DNA of 64,000 nt from Chondromyces crocatus (GTDB taxonomy: Bacteria > Myxococcota_A > Polyangia > Polyangiales > Polyangiaceae): NCBI RefSeq assembly GCF_001189295.1, contig NZ_CP012159.1, forward strand, positions 8,974,501 through 9,038,500. The letters are read 5' to 3'. Positions 41,422 to 50,219 of this stretch are shown here, piece after piece. The notes under the pieces are model-generated. The model was not told the DNA's origin. It worked only from the letters and a program-made list of their open reading frames with translations, and searched no databases. Position 1 is the stretch's first letter, and every line of letters starts with the position of its first letter. A program made the position numbers and the translations under genes.

Positions 41422-43694
41422 CAGCCGTGAACCCCTCTCGGCTCCGGGCGCGCCCTGTCGCTCCCGCTCAGGACCTCGAAGATGAGCGCTGGCGCATCGA
41501 TGACGAGGGCGATGCGCTGATCACCGAGTTCGGTCGCGCCGGCGAACCCCCGCACCGAGGCGAGCGACGGGCCGAAGGTCTTGATCACCACGTCCTGTTG
41601 CCCGATGAGTGCGCTCACCACCAGCCCCAGCCGCTTCGCGCCGACGGCGGTGACCACGATGTACTTGCGCTTGCTCCCCGGGGACAGGCCCAGCGAACTC
41701 CGGTCGAGCTTCCTGCTCCCGGTGATCCCGGCCCGCATGCCGCCGAGGGAGCGTGTCCCCCCGAGCAGACCCGCGAGGCGCGCGCTCAGCTCTTCTTCTT
41801 CGTCCAGCCCGAAGAGCCGCGTCAGGTAACAGAGCTGCAGCGTCTGGTTGCGCAGGGTGATCATCTCCCTGCCGTCGAGCCGCTTCACCGTGTGCTCGTC
41901 CAGCCCCACCGCCTCTTGCACGTTCGCGAGGGGGATGGCGAAGAGCCGGTCGGCCACCCGGACGATGAGCGCGCTGATGATCGCCAGCGTGATCGGCAGC
42001 GTCACCGTCATCTTGGTGCCGATCCCGACCTCGCTGTTCACGTCGATCACGCCGCCGAGCCGGCCGATGTTGGTCTTCACCACATCCATGCCGACCCCGC
42101 GCCCCGAGATCTCGCTCACGTCCGACTTGGTGCTCACCCCCGGAAGGAAGATGAGGGTCAGCGCCTCGCGGTAGCTCGTCGTCCGCGCCTCGTCCTGGGT
42201 GATGAGGCCCCGCCGCAGCGCCACGTCGAGCAGCCGCGTCGCGTCGATGCCGCGCCCATCGTCCTCGATCTCGATGACGACGTGGTTGCCCTTCTGGAAG
42301 GCGTTCAGCGCGATCGTCCCCACCGCCGGCTTGCCCACCGCCTCGCGCTCCGCCCGCGTTTCGATCCCGTGATCGATCGCGTTGCGCATCATGTGCATCA
42401 GCGGATCGCTCAACTCTTCGACGATGAGCTTGTCGACCTCGGTCTCCGCGCCGGTGATCACCAGGTTGACGATCTTGTCCGCGTCGCGGCTGATCTGCCG
42501 GACCACGCGCGCGAGCTTGTCGAACACCTGCCCGAGCGGGACCATGCGGACTTCGAGGATCCCTTGCTGGATCGCCGCCAGGTGTCGCTCGAAGGTGCGC
42601 TGCAGCCGGTGCAGCTCCAGGCTCATCTCGCGCTCGGCCGGCGTCGCGCGCAACCGCTCCACGATGGCGCCCAGGGACGAGCGCACCAGCGCCAGCTCAC
42701 CGACCGTGTTCATCAGCCGGTCGAGCTTGTTGATGTCCACCCGGACCGTCTGCGCCACGGAGCGGATCGAGCTGAGCTCCCCACGCTTCTTGCGCGCGCC
42801 CGTCGCGGAGTCCGGAGGCGCCGACAGCGAGCCCGAGTCCGACGAGCGCGGCGAGATCGGCCCCGCGGGCGCCATCGCGGGCCTGGACGAGAGCCCACCC
42901 CCCTCGAACGCCCCCGTGTCTCCGCCACCCCCGCCACCTCCGCCCGTCCCTGCGCGGCGAGGGATCTCCTCGACCTCCGCCCCCGTCTCGGAGAGCGCCC
43001 GCCGCAGCTCCTCCACGGACGAGCGGGAGGCCATCAGGATGTCGAGCTCGATCGAGTCCGCGTCCGCCCCTGTCCCCGTGGGCAGGTAGGTGATGATCTC
43101 CCCGAACGGCTTCGCCGTGACCTTCAGCTCGTCGAGCGCCTGGTCGATGGTGGCGAGCTGGAAGTGCACGCGGATCCGGTAGAGGATCAGCCCGCTCTGG
43201 ATGTTGGTGCGGAGGCGGTGCTCCTCGTACTCGGTGAGCACGGCGAGCAGCCCCGGATCCAGATCGTACTCCGCCGCCAGCGGCTGCTGCTCCCGCTGCC
43301 CGAACCCCCGGTGCAGCTCCCGGAGCAGCTCGTCCACCTCCGGGATCGGCTGGTCGTTGCCGTCCTTCTCGACCTGCAGGATGCGCCCGTACAGCTCGAT
43401 GCTCCGGAAGAGCATGTCGAGCACCACCGGGCTCACGTCGATGCGCCCGAGCCGCAGGTTGTCGAGCAGCTCCTCCAGCTCGTGCGAGAGCGTCGCCATC
43501 CGCGTCGCGCCGAACAGCCCAGCCAATCCCTTCAGGGTGTGGACGGCACGGAACACGTCGTTGATGAGATCCGGATCGATCCGGTTCGCGCGCACCGCCT
43601 CGTCGAGAGCGAGCAGGTCTCTACCGAGCCCCTCCACGATCTCCTGCGCTTCCGAGAAGAACTCGTCGCGCGCGCGATCGCCCGTGTCGACCAT
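41421..43694 (-). CDS. cheA: Chemotaxis-type histidine kinase CheA
   Basis: 757 residues. The Hpt domain is at about 1-110 with phospho-His52 in VFRAVHTLKG. A P2-like region (about 140-245) and a Gly/Ser linker follow. The dimerisation helices (DKLDRLMNTVGEL-type, here INKLDRLMNTVGELALVRS) precede the ATPase domain with NAIDHG, DDGRGID and GRGVGMDVVK, then a C-terminal CheW-like domain. It phosphorylates CheB and the response regulator encoded just upstream. The start codon overlaps the regulator's stop (TGATG). All catalytic motifs are intact. Because the operon lacks a receptor gene, the input is unknown. Confidence 0.95.
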   Translation of the reverse strand: MVDTGDRARDEFFSEAQEIVEGLGRDLLALDEAVRANRIDPDLINDVFRAVHTLKGLAGLFGATRMATLSHELEELLDNLRLGRIDVSPVVLDMLFRSIELYGRILQVEKDGNDQPIPEVDELLRELHRGFGQREQQPLAAEYDLDPGLLAVLTEYEEHRLRTNIQSGLILYRIRVHFQLATIDQALDELKVTAKPFGEIITYLPTGTGADADSIELDILMASRSSVEELRRALSETGAEVEEIPRRAGTGGGGGGGGDTGAFEGGGLSSRPAMAPAGPISPRSSDSGSLSAPPDSATGARKKRGELSSIRSVAQTVRVDINKLDRLMNTVGELALVRSSLGAIVERLRATPAEREMSLELHRLQRTFERHLAAIQQGILEVRMVPLGQVFDKLARVVRQISRDADKIVNLVITGAETEVDKLIVEELSDPLMHMMRNAIDHGIETRAEREAVGKPAVGTIALNAFQKGNHVVIEIEDDGRGIDATRLLDVALRRGLITQDEARTTSYREALTLIFLPGVSTKSDVSEISGRGVGMDVVKTNIGRLGGVIDVNSEVGIGTKMTVTLPITLAIISALIVRVADRLFAIPLANVQEAVGLDEHTVKRLDGREMITLRNQTLQLCYLTRLFGLDEEEELSARLAGLLGGTRSLGGMRAGITGSRKLDRSSLGLSPGSKRKYIVVTAVGAKRLGLVVSALIGQQDVVIKTFGPSLASVRGFAGATELGDQRIALVIDAPALIFEVLSGSDRARPEPRGVHG

Positions 43695-44137
43695 CAGCCC
43701 TGCACCTCGTCGCGATCGAGCAGCACGTCGTCGTCGCCGCGTGGCGCTTCGGCCCGCCGCGTCAGGCTCGCGGTCACGGCCTCTCGCAGTGCCTCCGGCG
43801 TGAACGGCTTCGGCAAGAAGCCGTCCGCCCCGAGCGCCAGGCCCCGCTCGATGTCTCGCTCCGACGCCTGCGTCGAGATGATCAGCACGCCGATGTGCTC
43901 GTAACGGGGGCTCTGACGCACGAAACGGATCAGCTCCAGCCCGTTGATGTCCGGCATGTTGATGTCGGTGATGACCAGGTCGAAGCGCCCGCGCGGGAGG
44001 AGCCGCAGGGCGGAAAGCCCGTTCGCGGCCTCGGTCACCTCGACATCGTCAGGTAGGCTCATCTCCGGGTCTTCGAGCGCAGAGCGCACGTATACCCGCA
44101 TGGCCGCCGAGTCTTCGACGATCAGGATGCGCGTCAC
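43694..44137 (-). CDS. CheY-like single-domain response regulator
   Basis: 147 residues from the GTG at 44137, where the receiver domain begins (TRILIVEDSAAMRVYVR); longer in-frame starts exist up to 44266. Asp9 and Asp58 (VITDINMPDING) and the Lys of LPKPF form the phosphorylation site, with an acidic 20-residue tail. No DNA-binding or enzyme domain follows, so it should work by protein contact like CheY. It heads the chemosensory operon and is one base into cheA, and is the likely main target of that CheA. Confidence 0.85.
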   Translation of the reverse strand: MTRILIVEDSAAMRVYVRSALEDPEMSLPDDVEVTEAANGLSALRLLPRGRFDLVITDINMPDINGLELIRFVRQSPRYEHIGVLIISTQASERDIERGLALGADGFLPKPFTPEALREAVTASLTRRAEAPRGDDDVLLDRDEVQG

Positions 44138-44217
44138 CGGCGGTAGCGTACCGGATTTGGGGCCCGAGGGGCGAGACCCCTGGTCCCTCGCGTCTCCGGG
44201 CGGTACGCTTTGCTCCG

Positions 44218-45165
44218 ATGGCATCGCCCTACCAGCAGAGCGAACCCAGCTCACAAGCAGGATCACCGCGGTCGGGCCCAGTGAGCCTCACCCCGTTCCC
44301 CTCGCTCATCACGGAAGACCACATCCGCGACGAGCTCACGCGCCTCTTCGACGCCGGTCCCGAGGCGGGCCTGGTCATCCGCGTCTACGGGGAGAACTCC
44401 CTGGCCGGCTCTGCCGAGGCCGTCGCCACCTTCCGTGAGCTGTTCGCCTCGCTCCGGATGTACGACACCAGCCCCAAGGAGCGGGGCGAAATCCTCGTCG
44501 ACGCCCCCAGCAAGTCCACCCTGACCAGCGCCCTGTCCGTGCTGGGCCGCGAGGAGCAGCAAAAGCGTATCCTCGACTACATCCTCACCACCTTCGGCCG
44601 CCGCCTCATCGACCCGCTGGCCGAGATCCTCGACACCACCCCCTCGGGCACCCTGGTCTCCCGCCTGCGCGTCACCCGGGACCTCATGCTCGCCCACATC
44701 ACCGATCTCCGGATGACCGCGGAGAGTCAGGCGCTCATCAGCGACGATCTCCATAAACTCCTCACAGACGAGTACCTTTCCATGCTCGCCGAGCACGAGG
44801 AGCGCGTGCAGCGCCCCCGCGTCGCCCAGCTCGCCCAGCAGATCCTCCGCTTGATCGGCTCCACTTTTCACCGCGCCTTGCGCCGCTGGCCAGCGCACGC
44901 CGAGCCCATCGCCGCCTCCATCGCCCGCCGCCACCAGGGCCAGGTTCCGCTCCGGGAAATCCCCGTGCTCCTGCGCAACCACATCACGACAGGGATCGAA
45001 GAATTCCTCTGGATCGAGACCAGCGCCGAGATCGAGGGCGCGCTCCGCCACCTGCTCGCCGAGCACAAAGGCGTGATGCCCATCAACACCGCGATCAACC
45101 TCGACCGCTCCACCTACCGTGAGTTCGCCGACGCCTGCTGGGCGATCATCAAAGAAAACTGCTGA
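44218..45165 (+). CDS. Unknown 315-residue helical protein
   Basis: Divergent from the chemosensory operon, 80 bases from the regulator's start. The product is mostly helical, with no signal peptide or membrane segment. Visible phrases are ITEDHIRDELTRLFDAG, KSTLTSALSVLGREEQQKRI, FHRALRRWPAHAEPIAASIA and a conserved-looking end TYREFADACWAIIKENC. I do not recognise a family. Sharing a promoter region with the che operon suggests, but does not prove, a related role. Confidence 0.7.
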   Translation: MASPYQQSEPSSQAGSPRSGPVSLTPFPSLITEDHIRDELTRLFDAGPEAGLVIRVYGENSLAGSAEAVATFRELFASLRMYDTSPKERGEILVDAPSKSTLTSALSVLGREEQQKRILDYILTTFGRRLIDPLAEILDTTPSGTLVSRLRVTRDLMLAHITDLRMTAESQALISDDLHKLLTDEYLSMLAEHEERVQRPRVAQLAQQILRLIGSTFHRALRRWPAHAEPIAASIARRHQGQVPLREIPVLLRNHITTGIEEFLWIETSAEIEGALRHLLAEHKGVMPINTAINLDRSTYREFADACWAIIKENC

Positions 45166-45204
45166 CGCGCACTCCACGGCCGCACCGGCCTGTCCGCATT
45201 GACA

Positions 45205-45222
45205 GCCCGTGCCTCCACGGGC
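45205..45222 (+). promoter_or_regulatory. Hairpin immediately before the VWA gene start
   Basis: GCCCGTG (45205-45211) pairs with CACGGGC (45216-45222) around CCTC, ending four bases before the ATG at 45227 and covering an alternative GTG at 45209. It could terminate the gene upstream or block ribosome entry. Confidence 0.45.
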
Positions 45223-45226
45223 GCTA

Positions 45227-46330
45227 ATGCGCTTCGTGAACAACCTCCCGCGCAAAGGCATCTGCCATGTGCTCCTCGCAGCCCTCCTCGCCCTCACCGG
45301 GCTCGGCTGCGGCGGCGGCCTCAGGGTCACCCGCATCAACTCTGCCGAGAAGAAGCCCAACAACGTCTGGGTTTTCTTCACCGTCGAGGAAGGCGACGAG
45401 CCCGTCGGTGGCCTCACGGCCGACAAATTCAAGATCTATGAAGACGGCGAGCTGGTCTCCGAGTTCGAGAGCAAGCAGACCATCCAGAACCCGGAGGTCG
45501 CGGCCGTCATGTACACGATGCTGCTCGTCGACATGAGCGGCAGCATCACCGAGTCGGGGCAGGCCGACGCGCTGGTCGACGCCGCCCAGTCCTTCAGCGA
45601 GCGCGTGGGCAAGCAGCAGAAGGTCGGCGTCTACGCCTTCGATGGCGAGGCGAAGATCCACAGCGTCGTGCCCTTCACCGAGGCGCAGGGCTCCGTGAAA
45701 GGCGGGCTGGAAGGCCTCCGCCGCTACAAGCCGAAGGACCCCTCCACGAACCTCCACGGCGCCGTGGTCGAGGGCCTCAAGGAGCTGAAGAAGGAACTCG
45801 ACAAGGACAAGCGCCCCCTCAAGTTCGGCACCCTCGTCGTGTTCTCCGACGGCACGGATCGCGCCCGCCGCGTCCCCCGCAACGTCATGCGGGACGAGAT
45901 GGCCAAGAGCGACTACGACAACTACGAGATGTTCGCCGTCGGCGTCGGTGCCGAAATCGAGAAGGCGCGCCTCGACGAGATCGGCCGCGACGGCACCGAG
46001 CTGGTGTCGGATCAGGCCAAGGTCCAGGACGCTTTCAACAAGATCGCCGCGAAGATCGAGGCGCACATGAAGCGCTTCTACCTCCTGTCGTACTGCACGC
46101 CCTCCCGCGCCGGCGAGCACGAGGTCGAGATCGTCGCCGAGCGCACCGAGCCCAAGGCCTCCGGCTCGCTCGAATACAAGTTCAGCGCCGAAGGCTTCGG
46201 TCCTCCTCCCGAGTGCAACCCCGACACGCCCCCCACCTTCGACCTGAAGGACACCCGGCCTCAGGGCAGCGACGACAAGGGCGGCGGCCCCGGCGTGAAG
46301 GCGAGCGGCAGCGTCAAGGTCAACAAGTAG
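45227..46330 (+). CDS. VWA-domain lipoprotein
   Basis: 367 residues from the ATG at 45227; a GTG at 45209 is the alternative. Signal peptide with lipobox LGC near residue 28 (LALLALTGLGCGGG), then a beta domain (NNVWVFFTVEEG). The von Willebrand A domain has an intact MIDAS: DMSGS at residues 102-106, and a later FSDGTDR. The end is Gly/Asp-rich. VWA domains bind protein ligands through a metal; the lipoprotein should act at the envelope. It converges on the RlmN-type gene with a hairpin between them. Confidence 0.83.
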   Translation: MRFVNNLPRKGICHVLLAALLALTGLGCGGGLRVTRINSAEKKPNNVWVFFTVEEGDEPVGGLTADKFKIYEDGELVSEFESKQTIQNPEVAAVMYTMLLVDMSGSITESGQADALVDAAQSFSERVGKQQKVGVYAFDGEAKIHSVVPFTEAQGSVKGGLEGLRRYKPKDPSTNLHGAVVEGLKELKKELDKDKRPLKFGTLVVFSDGTDRARRVPRNVMRDEMAKSDYDNYEMFAVGVGAEIEKARLDEIGRDGTELVSDQAKVQDAFNKIAAKIEAHMKRFYLLSYCTPSRAGEHEVEIVAERTEPKASGSLEYKFSAEGFGPPPECNPDTPPTFDLKDTRPQGSDDKGGGPGVKASGSVKVNK

Positions 46331-46360
46331 CCCGACCACGCCACCGCGCTCCCGCGATAC

Positions 46361-46382
46361 GCGACGCGACGGCCCGCGTCGC
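46361..46382. terminator. Hairpin between convergent genes
   Basis: GCGACGCG (46361-46368) pairs with CGCGTCGC (46375-46382) around ACGGCC, in the 60 bases between the VWA gene stop and the end of the opposing methyltransferase gene. Perfect 8-pair GC stem without a T-run; a two-way terminator is likely. Confidence 0.45.
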
Positions 46383-46390
46383 TACGATCC

Positions 46391-47611
46391 TCAGCCAGGC
46401 TCGGAGAACGACGTCGAGGCTTGCTGGCGCAGCAACCCGGCGAGCTGGCCACACGCCCCACCCACATCCCGCCCACGTGGCCGGCGCACCAGCGTGGTGA
46501 CCCCCTGCCCGCTCAGCCTCGCCACGAACGCATCGAGTCGCTCCGCCGAGGGGGGCCTCAGGCGAGGATCGGGCCCTGGATTGCACGGGATCACATTCAC
46601 GCGACAACGGATCCCTGCCACCTGCGTGGCGAGCAGATCGGCGTCCTCGGGGGCATCGTTGTAGCCGTCGAACAGCACATACTCGAACAGCACCCGCCGC
46701 CCTGGAGGCAACGACCGCAAGAGCGCCTCTCTGAGCGTCGCGATCGGGAACCGCCCGTTGATCGGCATGATCGACGAACGCCGCCCATCGTCGGGCGCGT
46801 TCAAGCTCACCGCCAGCTCTGCTGGCGTGGTCTGGAAGAACGTCTCGATCTTGTCCGCCACCCCCACGGTGCTCACCGTCACCCGGGACTGCGCGAACCC
46901 GAACGCCCGCCCATCGGTCAGCAGCCGGATCGCTCGGCTGACCTCACCCAGGTTGTCGAACGGCTCGCCCATCCCCATGAACACCAGGTTCGACAGCGGC
47001 GGCGCCCCTTCCCCGGACGACGCCCGCCAGAGCGCCAGCGCGATCCGCACCTGATCGATGATCTCTCCCGCGCTGAGCTGCCGGGTGAGCCCCAGCCGCC
47101 CCGTCTCGCAGAACGCGCACGCCCGCGCGCATCCGACCTGACTCGACACACACAGCGTCGTCCGGGCGGGCCCCGGGATCAGCACCGATTCGAGGAACGC
47201 ACCGTCGCGCGCTCGAAGGGCCAGCCGCAGCGTCGCGTCCCCTGCCGGTACCACCTCCGCTACCGACAGAGACCGGGTAACATCCAGCGCGAGCAGCGGC
47301 GCATGGGCCCACGCGCCGATTCCCAGACCGGCGAGCGCAGCACCGTCCCACGCGACCTGCCCATCCCCCCCGTCACGAAACAGGTACCGCAGCACCCGCG
47401 CCGCCGCCGACCGCGCCGCCGTCACCGTCCCCCCCGCACGCACGAGCAGCTCGGCCAGCGAAGCCGCATCGTGATCGGCCAGGAGCGGCCCAGCGTGTGC
47501 CTTGCGCGACACCAGCACACGACCGACCCGCACGTCGGGTTCTGGAGTCTCACGAGCGGATGCGGAGGACACGGGCGACTCATACCATCGCCCTCTTTCC
47601 GCCTGTGACAC
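46391..47611 (-). CDS. RlmN-type radical-SAM RNA methyltransferase
   Basis: 406 residues. The radical-SAM cluster motif is C161-ARA-C165-AF-C168. Two further cysteines needed for the RlmN/Cfr mechanism are in place: Cys154 in TLCVSSQVG, seven before the cluster as in E. coli Cys118, and Cys387 in GGACGQL matching Cys355. GMGEPFDN and STVGV are also family motifs. The enzyme should methylate C2 of an adenine in 23S rRNA (and perhaps tRNA). The 110-residue N-terminus is divergent and starts with GTG. RlmN is more likely than the resistance enzyme Cfr, but paralogues occur and I cannot settle which. Confidence 0.83.
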   Translation of the reverse strand: MSQAERGRWYESPVSSASARETPEPDVRVGRVLVSRKAHAGPLLADHDAASLAELLVRAGGTVTAARSAAARVLRYLFRDGGDGQVAWDGAALAGLGIGAWAHAPLLALDVTRSLSVAEVVPAGDATLRLALRARDGAFLESVLIPGPARTTLCVSSQVGCARACAFCETGRLGLTRQLSAGEIIDQVRIALALWRASSGEGAPPLSNLVFMGMGEPFDNLGEVSRAIRLLTDGRAFGFAQSRVTVSTVGVADKIETFFQTTPAELAVSLNAPDDGRRSSIMPINGRFPIATLREALLRSLPPGRRVLFEYVLFDGYNDAPEDADLLATQVAGIRCRVNVIPCNPGPDPRLRPPSAERLDAFVARLSGQGVTTLVRRPRGRDVGGACGQLAGLLRQQASTSFSEPG

Positions 47612-48045
47612 CGATGTCCCCTCACCTCCGGAATCAACCCTCGCCGACGACGGCCGAGGTCTTCGCGGCGAGGCCTAAACGACGACAGCTCAGCCCAGAC
47701 GACAGTCCGCACGCTCGCCCCCTTCGAGACGTCGCGACACGTCAGCCCGTCACGCTCCCGTCGATTTCCTGTTGCACGTCAGGAGCGGATGGGCGACCGT
47801 CCCGCCCCCCCGCGGCACGCCTGAACGCGGTCTGCGCTCAGACGCAACGCAGCCCTCACCGTCGCAGACGACGGTGAGAAAAAAGACACCGAGTCCGGAA
47901 TCCACAAGCTGGTGAAAAGCTGTGGATATCTTTGCTTTGTCTACTGCCTCCACCGCAAGCGGATCTCTCCACCCAAGGCGTTCCTGACTCCCTCCTCAGC
48001 GACGGCAACCTCGTCCTCGGATGGAGCCGACGACCACGAGCCTCA
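47612..48045. other. Intergenic region with one perfect hairpin
   Basis: 434 bases with no gene I can support. CTCACCGTCG (47855-47864) and CGACGGTGAG (47869-47878) form a perfect 10-pair stem around CAGA, followed on the plus strand by six As. It lies after the sensor kinase gene and upstream of the methyltransferase gene, both on the minus strand. The T-run is on the wrong side for a terminator in either direction. Confidence 0.55.
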
Positions 48046-49446
48046 TCAGCTGGCGACGGGCAGATCGAGGATGAACCGCGCCCCACGCTCGGCATTCTCG
48101 TCCAGCAGCACGTCTCCCCCGCAAGCGCGAGCGATCCCCCGCGCGATGGTCAAACCCAGGCCGGCGCCATCGTGCTCCCCGGACTGCTCCTTCGGTCCTC
48201 GGTAGAACGGCTCGAAGATGTTCGCGCGATCGCCGGAGGCGACCCCAGGTCCCTCGTCGCTGACCAGGATACGCACCCGCTCACCGCAGGCCTCCACGTG
48301 CACCTCGACCTTGCCGCCTTCGACCGTGTGGACCACCGCGTTGTCGACCAGGTTCCGCAGGGCGCGGGCCGTTTTCCACCGTGTGCCGCGCACCAGGATG
48401 GCCAGCTCCGGAGCCTCCGGTGTCGTCTCCACCAGGGACACGCCTCGCTCGTCCGCCTTCCCGCGCGCCATCCGGAGCGCTTCGTCCATGACTTCGGCCA
48501 CCGAGACCGTCTCCGAAGCGGTCCCCCCCTGACCTCCGGGTGGGACCCGCGCGAGCACCAGGAGATCTTCGGCCAGCGTCCCCAGCGCTTCGACGTCGGT
48601 GAGCGCCTCCTCGATGGCATCACGGTACTCCGCGGGCTCGCGAGGCCTCCGGAGTGCGAGCTGGAGCTCCCCACGGATCGTCGCGAGCGGGGAGCGCAGC
48701 TCGTGCGCGGCGTGGGACACGAACATCTGTTGCGCTGCGACCAGCGCGCCGAGGCGACCGATCATGTGGTCCATGTCTTCGGCAAGGATCCGGGTCTCCG
48801 CCGAGCTCCGCACCCCTGGGCCCACCCGCGCGCCGAGATCGCCCTGCGCCACCGCACGGGCCACCTGCGCGATCGACTGCACGTCGCTCGCGAGCCTCGC
48901 GCTCAGCCACCGCGCGACGAGCGCCGTGAAGACCATGGCGGCGACGAAGATCACGCTCGCGGCGCGGCCGATGAAGCGCGTGTCTTCGTCCACCGTCCCC
49001 CGGGACGCCGCGTAGAGGAGCGACTGCCCCGCCGTCCCCAGGGGCAGCACCACGCCTCGGAGCGCCACCTCGCCCACCGAGAGATCCACGGCCACTCCCT
49101 CCTCCGGGAGTGGCGGCGTGATCCCCAGCTCGCTGAAGCGGGGTGGGCCACCACCGAAGCTCCGCGTCGCCGAGAGCAAGGAGCCATCCGCCTCGTACGT
49201 CGCCATGTATCGCGCGGTCAGGCCGAGGGACTCGGGCACCACCGCGTGCCCCTCGGTCACGCTCGGTCGCGAAGGAGAGCGCACCAGCGCCAGCTCCGCC
49301 GCCGTATGGGCCTGGATCAGCAGCGCGCGATCGAGATCTCCCAGCTCGTCGCGCCTCACGAGGAGCGCCACCGTCACGAACGAAGCGAGAAGCGCCAGCG
49401 CGGTGACGGCTGTCACCGTCAACATCACCCGGGTCTGTAGCTTCAC
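48046..49446 (-). CDS. Two-component sensor histidine kinase
   Basis: 466 residues. Two membrane helices (about 8-30 and 164-180) enclose a periplasmic sensor domain of 130 residues. HAMP, then HisKA with His248 in SHAAHELRSPL, and an ATPase domain with NLVDNAVVH, DEGPGV and GAGLGLTIARG. It autophosphorylates and passes phosphate to the OmpR-type regulator whose gene overlaps it by four bases. The pair faces away from a heavy-metal efflux operon, the arrangement of CusS/CzcS-type metal sensors, so a periplasmic metal ion is the likely signal; no obvious His/Met cluster is visible in the sensor domain. Confidence 0.9.
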   Translation of the reverse strand: MKLQTRVMLTVTAVTALALLASFVTVALLVRRDELGDLDRALLIQAHTAAELALVRSPSRPSVTEGHAVVPESLGLTARYMATYEADGSLLSATRSFGGGPPRFSELGITPPLPEEGVAVDLSVGEVALRGVVLPLGTAGQSLLYAASRGTVDEDTRFIGRAASVIFVAAMVFTALVARWLSARLASDVQSIAQVARAVAQGDLGARVGPGVRSSAETRILAEDMDHMIGRLGALVAAQQMFVSHAAHELRSPLATIRGELQLALRRPREPAEYRDAIEEALTDVEALGTLAEDLLVLARVPPGGQGGTASETVSVAEVMDEALRMARGKADERGVSLVETTPEAPELAILVRGTRWKTARALRNLVDNAVVHTVEGGKVEVHVEACGERVRILVSDEGPGVASGDRANIFEPFYRGPKEQSGEHDGAGLGLTIARGIARACGGDVLLDENAERGARFILDLPVAS

Positions 49447-50105
49447 GGAGACACCAGCTTGTAGCCCACCCCCCGGACGGTCTCGATCATCGACGCGTGG
49501 CTACCGAGCTTCTCCCGCAGGTTCTTCACGTGCGCCTCGACCACGTTCGAGCCCGGGTCGAACGCCGTCTCCCACACCTTCGTCAGTAGCTCCGTCCGCG
49601 GGACCACCCGCCCCGATTCACGCGCGAGGTAGGTGATGAGCGCGAGCTCGCGCGGCGTCAGCTCGAGCCGCTTGCCGTCGAGCAACACACGCCGCTCGGC
49701 GCGATCGACGAGGAGTGGCCCCACCCTGAGCACGAGCTCGGACGCCCCGGCGCGGCGCCCCAACGCCCGGACCCGCGCGAGAAGCTCCCCCAGATCGAAG
49801 GGCTTCGTGAGGTAGTCGTCCGCACCAGCGTCGAGGCCGGCAATGCGCTCCCCCACCTCGCCACGCGCGGTCAGCATCAGGATGGGCACACGGATGCCGC
49901 GCGCGCGAGCCGTCCTGCACACCGCGAGGCCATCCATCTCGGGCAGCATCCAGTCGAGGAGCACCAGATCGTACGCGATGGCCTGGAGCTGCTCGATGGC
50001 GGTGTGTCCGTCGGCGACCTCGTCGACGACGTAACCCTCTTCCAGGAGCGCCCGCTTCAGGAAGCGCGCGAGCTTCTTGTTGTCCTCGACGACCAGGACC
50101 TTCAC
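49443..50105 (-). CDS. OmpR-family response regulator
   Basis: 220 residues from the GTG at 50105, where the receiver domain starts (KVLVVEDNKKLARF); an in-frame ATG at 50174 would add 23 residues. Asp51 is the phospho-acceptor in LLDWMLPEMDG, with Lys in LTKPFDLGELLAR. The C-terminal winged helix shows LTPRELALITYLA and VEAHVKNLREKLG. It should bind direct repeats in the 114 bases shared with the TolC gene and switch on efflux and perhaps its own operon. CusR/CzcR-like by context. Confidence 0.88.
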   Translation of the reverse strand: MKVLVVEDNKKLARFLKRALLEEGYVVDEVADGHTAIEQLQAIAYDLVLLDWMLPEMDGLAVCRTARARGIRVPILMLTARGEVGERIAGLDAGADDYLTKPFDLGELLARVRALGRRAGASELVLRVGPLLVDRAERRVLLDGKRLELTPRELALITYLARESGRVVPRTELLTKVWETAFDPGSNVVEAHVKNLREKLGSHASMIETVRGVGYKLVSP

Positions 50106-50219
50106 ACCGAACACTATACGATCCGACGCGCGCAGCGCGCGGGGGCAGCGAGGCATCGATGAAGGAATCTTCATCTTCGCTTCATGCTCACCCTGTCCCC
50201 CCTCGGTACGTTGCAGCCG

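Noticed and set aside
46391-47611. Cfr antibiotic-resistance methyltransferase
   Set aside because: RlmN and Cfr share all mechanistic cysteines; the length and lack of resistance context favour an RlmN-type housekeeping enzyme or paralogue.
47855-47884. Rho-independent terminator
   Set aside because: The T-run precedes the stem when read on the minus strand and is an A-run on the plus strand, so neither direction fits.
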